Origin: Candidatus Poribacteria bacterium
Lineage (GTDB): Bacteria > Poribacteria > WGA-4E > WGA-3G
Direction of reading: 5' to 3'
DNA length: 10,131 nt
Assembly (NCBI GenBank): GCA_009835515.1
Contig: VXXH01000846.1
Location: forward strand, 1 to 10,131
This document shows positions 5,171 to 10,131 of this stretch, piece by piece (positions within the stretch are counted from its first letter, which is position 1; every line of letters begins with the position of its first letter). The notes under the pieces are model-generated. The model made no database searches and was not told where the DNA came from. It saw only the letters and a program-made list of their open reading frames with translations. The position numbers were made by a program, and so were the translations under genes.

Positions 5171-7879
5171 CTACATATCTTCTGATATTGAACTATAATA
5201 AATCGCGTTGAAGAGCAACTTAAAGGTCCCATAAGACTGCCCGCGGTGTTGCGGTTTAAACCCGAAAAGAATCACGCGTCCATTGCCCAATAGTGTTTCC
5301 AAAAGTGCTACCTTCTGACGAATCCGTTTTTCGCCTTCGAGCCATCCACTCATCAACGGATTGAATTCGGGGTACGTCGCCACGGCTTCTGAGTCGCCGC
5401 GAACACCGTCAAAAACAGGTCCCGATTTAAAAAAGATTGCCATCTCGCTGTCTAATCCGTGTCCAATCGGATGCCTTGTGTCTATCCGAACGCGCAGTAA
5501 TGAACCCGGGCAGAAAAACGCGTCTTCGTTCGGCTGATTATTTTTTTCTACGACATTAACGATACCCTTTTCGCCGAGTCCAAAGTATTTCAAAGGCAGT
5601 TCCGTCGCACGATTGAAACAAATAAGCGTCCCACCGTCCGCCACGAACGTCCGCAAATTCGCCAACCCTTCAGTACCGATGCCACCCGTGTATTCTGGCG
5701 GTAATTTTCCGGCTGCGTGTCCATTGAGAATACCCGAAGCACCCAGATCCGGCAGAATGATAGCATCGTACCGCGTTGCCAAATCCCCCGCGCGAATTTC
5801 TGCATTCGTGAGACTATTATAATTGAACCTGTGTGTGTCCAGTACCCAGCGCGTCCATCCTTCGTCCATGTTCGCTGTCCACGGTTTATAGAGACCAAGT
5901 CGCGGCGCGTTCACTCTTGAGAATGTACGACTGAGTTTTTCTTCGTTGATGGATGCATCGGTGTGGATGTGGATGCCGTATTCCGATGCGAGTGCATTCA
6001 ACTCTGCAATTTGATGTGCTGGCGGTTCCACAGTCTTAATCAGGATAGCCCCAGGAGGCAATGTTTTGCCAGCAAGTTCTACATCCCGTCGCGCCCAGTA
6101 AAGTTTATATTTAGGACTGTCGTCGCCGAGTCTCGCATTGAACAGATGGTTGAGGAAAAGTGCTTCAGCGTTCGTTCGATTCTCGAACAGATAACTTGTC
6201 GGTTCAGGTGTACCGTCCAACGTGCCTTGCACCGCTGGAAGCATCGGCAGCTGCCTTAAGTCCGCATCGAACGGATGCACAACCGCGATCGTCCGCACCC
6301 CCATCTGTAATGGGAGAGTCCAGCCTGCAATATCATAAGGTCGTTCGGGCGGTGATTCGGGGGATGGGCGGCGTTCTGGATAGCGTTGCACCTCAAGCAG
6401 ATCCTTCGCGTGTGCCCGAAACGGTTGAGACATCAAAACAACGTATGTATCCGCGGGATATTCTACACCGTCAGCGGTAAATGGCGCGTTTGCCTGATGA
6501 ATCTGTACGCCGCCGCGTTTCAGGATATCCAACATCTTGAGTGCTGTGTGAATGTCGCGTTGTTCAGTCGGTATGAGAAACGCGCGAGGTGGTTCGTTTT
6601 TTCCTTTTGCTATCGCATCAAGCCCCATTTTGTAGAAGTTTGTTTTCAGCATTACCCGATGCTCGGCGACGAAACCGAGAATTGAGAATGCTGCCGCCTT
6701 CTCGTAGTCTACAATGTTGCGCAATCGCCACCAACCTCCGGGCCACGGTTCTGGGAAATTCGTACGGAGCGCATATTGATCAAGCCCGCGCCGGTATCCC
6801 TTTAAAGTATGATGGGGTTGAAAAATCGGCGTTGCGATCTCCACGCGCGCCGCTTCCGTCAAGATGCCTACCATGTTATGGCGATACGGCACTGTCCGAA
6901 ATCCACCGTGCCACCATGTATCATAGACGGCACTTGAAAGCACACCTGTGAACCCGTCGCTCGTCAAGTCAAAGGCGAGTTGTGCACCAATGAGCGAAAG
7001 CGTCCGCTGTAAAAGCGGAGGGATATTCGGATTGACTGGCTCAAAATACGGGGGAATCACAAACCGCGGACCCCGGTAACTCATCTCATGCACGTCGTAG
7101 ACAACCTCTGGAAACCACTCTTCATAAAGCACTCGCGTCAGCAACTGTGTTTCTATCTGTGTCAACATAAACCAGTCGCGGTTGTTATCATGTCCTGTAT
7201 ATTTATGATACAACCACGGGATTTCTGATCCTTCGTGAGGGGTACCGACGGTGCGGTTGTACCAATCCACTACGATGTTTAACCCGTCGGGATTTGCGGA
7301 AGGGATGAGCAGAATTATCACATTTTCAAGAATCTCTCTGATTTGCGGTGTCTCGGCTGTTGCGAATTGATGGGCAAGTTCCATTGACATCTGCGAGGCG
7401 GCGATCTCTGTGGAATGGAGGTTGCAATTAATCAGTACAACTGCTTTACCTTCTTGCGCGAGTGCGTCGAGTTCGGCACTACGTTTGGTGGGGATCGCTA
7501 ATTCTCTCTGAATCTGCTGATAACGCGCCAAGTTCTCCAAGTTCTGCGGTGTGGAAATCAGCAGCATCAGAAGATCGTTGCCCTCGGTTGTTTTTCCGAG
7601 TTCTTCCACCAAAACCCGATCTGAATTTGCTGCGACATGGCGCATGTAATCGGAAACAGTTTTCCAACCTGCCACTTGATAATCCGAACCGACCTGAAAT
7701 CCGAGGACCTCTTCTGGTGCCATCAGCTGCGCGGATGTTGGTCCTTGTAGTAAAACCGTGCAGATAAGCAACGTACCGAGTATACTCCATAGTTTTGTTG
7801 CTCTAATTTCTTGAAAATCTGCTTTTCGTTGGCGAGATAGCGATACAGAATTGACACGATGAGAACGAAAAAAAATCAT
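5171..7879 (-). CDS. Exported M14-family zinc carboxypeptidase-like protein
   Basis: This 902-aa protein carries an M14 metallopeptidase domain (about residues 65-370). Zinc ligands are H155 and E158 in NLHSTE and H264 in YDVHE; E342 in GILTEAAR fits the general-base Glu; NPDG (196-199) and HDNNRDW (230-236) match the substrate-binding region. The active site appears intact. A helix at about 30-50 ending in TSAQ is a signal peptide or anchor with an unusually long basic n-region, so the protein should act in the periplasm or outside. The C-terminal third, roughly 660-780 (YDAIILPDLG, TFVADGGTLICF) and on to LFGFKPQHRGQSYGTFKLLFNA, resembles the class I glutamine-amidotransferase-like fold found behind many large M14 proteins. 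Length fits that subgroup. AGGAAGGG ends eight bases before the ATG. The substrate is unknown. It is transcribed divergently from the HEAT lipoprotein. Confidence 0.88.
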   Translation of the reverse strand: MIFFRSHRVNSVSLSRQRKADFQEIRATKLWSILGTLLICTVLLQGPTSAQLMAPEEVLGFQVGSDYQVAGWKTVSDYMRHVAANSDRVLVEELGKTTEGNDLLMLLISTPQNLENLARYQQIQRELAIPTKRSAELDALAQEGKAVVLINCNLHSTEIAASQMSMELAHQFATAETPQIREILENVIILLIPSANPDGLNIVVDWYNRTVGTPHEGSEIPWLYHKYTGHDNNRDWFMLTQIETQLLTRVLYEEWFPEVVYDVHEMSYRGPRFVIPPYFEPVNPNIPPLLQRTLSLIGAQLAFDLTSDGFTGVLSSAVYDTWWHGGFRTVPYRHNMVGILTEAARVEIATPIFQPHHTLKGYRRGLDQYALRTNFPEPWPGGWWRLRNIVDYEKAAAFSILGFVAEHRVMLKTNFYKMGLDAIAKGKNEPPRAFLIPTEQRDIHTALKMLDILKRGGVQIHQANAPFTADGVEYPADTYVVLMSQPFRAHAKDLLEVQRYPERRPSPESPPERPYDIAGWTLPLQMGVRTIAVVHPFDADLRQLPMLPAVQGTLDGTPEPTSYLFENRTNAEALFLNHLFNARLGDDSPKYKLYWARRDVELAGKTLPPGAILIKTVEPPAHQIAELNALASEYGIHIHTDASINEEKLSRTFSRVNAPRLGLYKPWTANMDEGWTRWVLDTHRFNYNSLTNAEIRAGDLATRYDAIILPDLGASGILNGHAAGKLPPEYTGGIGTEGLANLRTFVADGGTLICFNRATELPLKYFGLGEKGIVNVVEKNNQPNEDAFFCPGSLLRVRIDTRHPIGHGLDSEMAIFFKSGPVFDGVRGDSEAVATYPEFNPLMSGWLEGEKRIRQKVALLETLLGNGRVILFGFKPQHRGQSYGTFKLLFNAIYYSSISEDM

Positions 7880-7899
7880 GAGAAATTCCCTTCCTATAG

Positions 7900-7947
7900 G
7901 CGCGAGTTACAGAGTTTTTTAATCTTTAGTATAATCAAAACTCGCGC
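7900..7947. promoter_or_regulatory. Inverted repeat bracketing the M14 promoter, possible operator
   Basis: GCGCGAGTT (7900-7908) and AACTCGCGC (7939-7947) form a perfect 9-bp inverted repeat 30 bp apart. One arm lies in the spacer between the -35 and -10 boxes; the other lies about 14 bases past the predicted start site and just before the ribosome binding site. Only one arm would be transcribed, so it cannot fold in RNA. A protein binding both arms would cover the -10 box, which suggests repression. No regulator gene is in the window. Confidence 0.4.
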
Positions 7948-7956
7948 GCATGTCAA
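7928..7956 (-). promoter_or_regulatory. Sigma70-type promoter for the M14 gene
   Basis: On the minus strand TTGACA (7956-7951) and TATACT (7933-7928) are separated by exactly 17 bases, a near-consensus promoter. Transcription would start near 7921, giving a leader of about 42 nt that contains the AGGAAGGG binding site. Confidence 0.75.
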
Positions 7957-7977
7957 CCTTATTCAATCAGTTGGCAA

Positions 7978-8005
7978 CTGACTGCTGATCGCTGATCACT
8001 GACAA
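7978..8005. repeat. Four imperfect tandem heptamers
   Basis: The units CTGACTG, CTGATCG, CTGATCA and CTGACAA follow one another without gaps and share a CTGA core. They lie between the two divergent promoters. The role is unknown; simple repeats of this kind can arise by slippage. Confidence 0.6.
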
Positions 8006-8030
8006 CCTATAATCTCGGATTCACTCCTGC

Positions 8031-8050
8031 TGTAGAAATCGAAATCTACA
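8031..8050. promoter_or_regulatory. Palindrome abutting the lipoprotein promoter
   Basis: TGTAGA and TCTACA flank an 8-bp centre, and the right half ends one base before the -35 box at 8052. Size and position suit a dimeric regulator acting next to RNA polymerase. A six-base arm could also be chance. Confidence 0.3.
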
Positions 8051-8051
8051 C

Positions 8052-8080
8052 TTGACTTTTTTAGGATTTTGTGGTATTGT
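8052..8080 (+). promoter_or_regulatory. Extended -10 promoter for the HEAT lipoprotein
   Basis: TTGACT (8052-8057) and TATTGT (8075-8080) are 17 bases apart, and a TG at 8072-8073 supplies an extended -10 element. The start site would be near 8087, leaving a leader of about 114 nt before the ATG at 8201, with no terminator-like hairpin in it. Confidence 0.6.
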
Positions 8081-8200
8081 TATAGGGGAATATTTCAAAG
8101 TCACAATTTAACCTGACGCGCAGTTACACGTGTGTATTAAAAAGCGCAACTCATATTCAGCGTATCCATACTACAAAAATCAGGAGGAGAGCAGATCACA

Positions 8201-9400
8201 ATGAAAGGGTTTGTAATTATTCCGCTCGTTGTTCTGTTGCTCGCGAGTTTAGGGTGTGAAACAAAACAGAAGGGACCGAGCAACTTAACGGTAGGCAAAA
8301 GTAAATTGATTGACAGCGGGAACGCCTTAGAAGCTGTTATACATCTCGAAAAGGCAGAAGAGGAAGAGGTCAATAAACTCGAACCTCGGGCACTACTTCT
8401 TATCGCTTATTCATACGGACTTTCCACTAGAGATGCCAATGCGGGGGGTGATGAAGCCAAGTTCAAAAATCAACGGGAGCAACGGATTGAACAACTGACA
8501 GAGGCTGAGATGAAACACATCCTGCAAGTACTCAGTAAACCTTCACAGGTACGGAAAGCAGGCTTGCAAGCACTCGTGGACAAGGGATATGACGCAGGTG
8601 TCTTAATTCTCGACAGTCTTGCCAAGGGAAGGTATCCCTCACTTCACACCGATTTTACACAGATGTTGGTTGATATGGGACCTATTGGATTAGATCTCAC
8701 TTTGGCTAAACTGACTGATGAGACGACCTCATCCGCTCTCAAAGGTAAATTGGTTCAGGTATTGGCTGACATCGGCGACGCGAAAGCTGTAGACGCATTG
8801 AAATCCGTTCAGTCCGAAACAACCACGGCGCCTGGACTCAGGATGCAGATTAACACCACGCTCTATCAGCTCGGGGAGGAATCGTATAAAAGAGACATCA
8901 TCACTGGTATTAGTCATAGTGATGTTACGGTGCGCCGTGCCGCCGCGAAAGCAATGGTAAATATCAAGGGGATATCGCCGAAAACGCTCATCGCAGGGTT
9001 AAAAGACGAGGACTCGGAAGTTGTCACATCGCTTGTAGAGGCACTTGAAGTCCATAGGGATGCGGCTGCTACTGATGTGCTCATGGACATCCTCACTGGT
9101 GAATTGAACAAAGACCCGAAGCAGGCGGCGATTAATACGCTTGACGTTTATGGACAGAACAAACTCGCCAGAGGTCTGGCAAAACGTGCCACTATGTTAC
9201 TTATTGGCGGAACGGTTAGTGATCCAGACAACCGCTATTATCTCGTGCAGCTGCTACGGAGAGAGCCATTTAAAAAACAGATTAAAGCCTTAAAGACGAT
9301 CGAAGATCTTGGGTCCAAGCTTCATGCGTACCACGAAAAGAAGGAGCAAGAGGATCTCGTCAAAATTCCACTTGCCCAACTCCTTAATGAAGTTCAGTGA
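8201..9400 (+). CDS. HEAT-repeat lipoprotein
   Basis: This 399-aa protein begins with a short lipoprotein signal (residues 1-18, core VIIPLVVLLLASLG) and Cys19 in the lipobox SLGC; Ser at -3 is less usual than Leu. Next comes a helical pair like a TPR hairpin (about 30-75, VGKSKLIDSG...EPRALLLIAYSYGL), then a charged linker. From about 100 to 335 helical repeats of HEAT/PBS-lyase type follow, for example GKLVQVLADIGDAKAVDALKS, DVTVRRAAAKAMVNIKG and DSEVVTSLVEALEV. A charged C-terminus completes it. There is no catalytic motif; such proteins usually act as binding scaffolds, and the specific role is unknown. AGGAGG (8182-8187) lies 13 bases before the ATG. The second gene at 9872 is a paralogue, so this looks like a tandem duplication. 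It has its own promoter. Confidence 0.82.
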   Translation: MKGFVIIPLVVLLLASLGCETKQKGPSNLTVGKSKLIDSGNALEAVIHLEKAEEEEVNKLEPRALLLIAYSYGLSTRDANAGGDEAKFKNQREQRIEQLTEAEMKHILQVLSKPSQVRKAGLQALVDKGYDAGVLILDSLAKGRYPSLHTDFTQMLVDMGPIGLDLTLAKLTDETTSSALKGKLVQVLADIGDAKAVDALKSVQSETTTAPGLRMQINTTLYQLGEESYKRDIITGISHSDVTVRRAAAKAMVNIKGISPKTLIAGLKDEDSEVVTSLVEALEVHRDAAATDVLMDILTGELNKDPKQAAINTLDVYGQNKLARGLAKRATMLLIGGTVSDPDNRYYLVQLLRREPFKKQIKALKTIEDLGSKLHAYHEKKEQEDLVKIPLAQLLNEVQ

Positions 9401-9408
9401 TCTAAATT

Positions 9409-9445
9409 CGCCTTGTTATAGGATGGCAGTTTCCGTAGAAAGGCG
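9409..9445 (+). terminator. Weak stem-loop after the HEAT lipoprotein
   Basis: CGCCTT (9409-9414) pairs with AAGGCG (9440-9445) across a 25-nt loop, nine bases after the stop, followed by TTCAGTTTTCC. The stem is short and the T-run broken, so a terminator role is uncertain. Confidence 0.25.
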
Positions 9446-9574
9446 TTCAGTTTTCCGTTTGCCGCGCGTGTTATATACAAATTAAATTCGGTATTCGGAA
9501 GTTGGTTTTCACAGCAGAATGAACAGTGCTTCGGTAGGAAAATTGAACCGCTTTGCGAGTTGTGCCTTAAATTG

Positions 9575-9603
9575 TTGACATAAAAGTGTATTTATTTTAG
9601 AAT
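9575..9603 (+). promoter_or_regulatory. Strong sigma70-type promoter upstream of the second lipoprotein
   Basis: TTGACA (9575-9580) is a perfect -35 box, and TAGAAT (9598-9603) matches five of six -10 bases with 17 bases between. Transcription would start near 9610, about 262 nt before the ATG at 9872 and upstream of a terminator-like hairpin. Confidence 0.72.
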
Positions 9604-9710
9604 ATTCCTTACATCAGTACTTATCCCGATCTGTAACGACTATTCGGTAGATGTGCAAATATAGATGCGATATGGAGAACCTGCAAGTTTCATCCTAAAT
9701 TTGATGCCAC

Positions 9711-9746
9711 AAGCCCGACGAATGGGTATTCGGTTGGCTCTTTTTT
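9711..9746 (+). terminator. Intrinsic terminator inside the leader, possible attenuator
   Basis: AGCCCGACGAAT (9712-9723), loop GGGT and ATTCGGTTGGCT (9728-9739) form a 12-bp stem broken by a small internal loop. C and six T (9741-9746) follow at once, the classic intrinsic terminator layout. It lies about 100 nt downstream of a strong promoter and 125 nt upstream of the next gene. It may end a small RNA of about 137 nt or attenuate expression of the downstream gene. Confidence 0.6.
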
Positions 9747-9871
9747 ATCTGCTTATAGGTTGAGCCGTTGAATAATAGGCGCCCTTCATTATCTTCATGA
9801 CGCATGGGCGCGACGCGCAGCACGGACGGGTGAGTCTAATAGAGATTCCAGGAGGAAAAGATAAAGGGAAC

Positions 9872-10131
9872 ATGAAAAAAACTTTGACGATATTACTGCT
9901 TATAGGGGTTGTGAGCTTCGGTTGTCAGGAGCAGGTCATCACCCAGCTTGAAGTCGGCAGGAGTAAGTTATTAGACGCAGGGCTCACGCTGGAAGCCGTT
10001 GGGCACCTTGAACGTGCGGAACAGGAGGAGCAAAACAAGGTTGAACCGCGTGCCCTCTTGGTTATTGCATACAGTAACGCGCTTTCATCCGGTGCTGCGA
10101 GGGTCCACAAAGTGGATGCCAGGTACAAAAC
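9872..10131 (+). CDS. Second HEAT-type lipoprotein, paralogue, cut by window end
   Basis: The first 86 codons are visible and the frame is open to the edge. A Lys-rich start (MKKTLTILLLIGVVSFG) precedes Cys18 in the lipobox SFGC, which shares the unusual Ser at -3 with the upstream paralogue. From VGRSKLLDAG to NALSS the protein aligns without gaps with residues 31-76 of the 8201-9400 product, with 32 of 46 residues identical by my count. The similarity falls off after that. The rest is presumably the same repeat type but cannot be seen. AGGAGG (9850-9855) lies 16 bases before the ATG, rather far; AAAGGGAA closer in may contribute. Its leader contains a promoter and a terminator-like hairpin, unlike that of the first copy. 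Confidence 0.82.
   Translation, partial: MKKTLTILLLIGVVSFGCQEQVITQLEVGRSKLLDAGLTLEAVGHLERAEQEEQNKVEPRALLVIAYSNALSSGAARVHKVDARYK

Larger units (their letters stand above)
7880..8200. other. Divergent intergenic control region
   Basis: This 321-bp gap holds only control sequences: the minus-strand promoter and inverted repeat of the peptidase gene, four tandem heptamers, a palindrome, and the plus-strand promoter and leader of the lipoprotein gene. No small gene or RNA gene is evident. Confidence 0.6.
9401..9871. other. Long leader region between the two lipoprotein genes
   Basis: No open frame here looks like a gene. In order it contains a weak stem-loop (9409-9445), a near-consensus promoter (9575-9603), a terminator-like hairpin with a T-run (9711-9746), a GCGCCC/GGGCGC stem (9779-9784 with 9806-9811), and AGGAGG at 9850-9855. 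No known riboswitch class was recognised. Confidence 0.55.

Noticed and set aside
7462..7790. Open frames of about 100 codons on both strands near the start of the peptidase gene
   Set aside because: They overlap the M14 coding region, whose signal peptide and zinc motifs settle the frame.
7978..8005. Tandem heptamers as a CRISPR array
   Set aside because: The units are 7 bp with no spacers, and no cas genes are present.
9762..9766. GAGCC as a classical antiterminator arm for the hairpin at 9711-9746
   Set aside because: It lies downstream of the T-run and would be transcribed only after the termination decision, so it cannot act as a conventional antiterminator.
9745..9773. Alternative promoter between the leader hairpin and the second lipoprotein
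   Set aside because: The best -35/-10 combination (TTATCT and TTGAAT at 17 bp) matches the consensus poorly.
9779..9820. Possible riboswitch around the GCGCCC/GGGCGC stem
   Set aside because: No conserved core of TPP, cobalamin, cyclic-di-GMP, SAM or other familiar classes could be recognised.

Overview
The window looks like a chromosomal segment of an uncultured, environmental Gram-negative-type bacterium. It has moderate GC, two SxGC lipoproteins, a Tat-exported flavoenzyme with a lipobox, a Uma2-family gene and a short TTACGCA-ended repeat. The combination resembles Candidatus Poribacteria or a related sponge/marine lineage, but no rRNA or other phylogenetic marker is present, so this is only an impression. 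No phage, plasmid, CRISPR, tRNA or rRNA sequence is visible.

Layout. Positions 1-434 hold at most the last codons of an upstream gene, two hairpins and a weak promoter. Positions 435-2090 (+) encode a Tat-exported GMC oxidoreductase very like class I (non-covalent FAD) cholesterol oxidases. It ends in an A-tract/T-tract inverted repeat and is followed by a MITE-like element of about 122 bp (2120-2241). Three genes then run on the minus strand: an exported M14 zinc carboxypeptidase-like protein of 902 aa (7879-5171), a Uma2-family protein (5021-4431), and a LamG-GH32-like protein (4434-2335) whose first ATG overlaps the Uma2 stop as ATGA. Positions 7880-8200 are a compact divergent control region with one well-formed sigma70-type promoter on each strand. 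On the right are two tandem paralogous lipoproteins: a complete HEAT-repeat protein (8201-9400) and the first 86 codons of a second copy (9872 to the window end).

How the genes fit together. The theme is export and breakdown of external substrates (sterol-like alcohol oxidation, a peptidase, a glycosidase-like propeller, lipoprotein scaffolds). The genes do not form one operon and no single pathway is evident.

Most notable points: (1) the cholesterol-oxidase-like enzyme keeps the expected Glu and Asn of the active site but has Thr where the catalytic His should be; (2) the GH32-like protein keeps both Asp positions but has Ser at the expected acid/base Glu; (3) the second lipoprotein is preceded by a near-consensus promoter, then a terminator-like hairpin, then 125 nt of further leader, which could be an attenuated leader or a small RNA; (4) a perfect 9-bp inverted repeat brackets the -10 box and predicted start site of the peptidase promoter. 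I did not find a convincing new multi-gene system.
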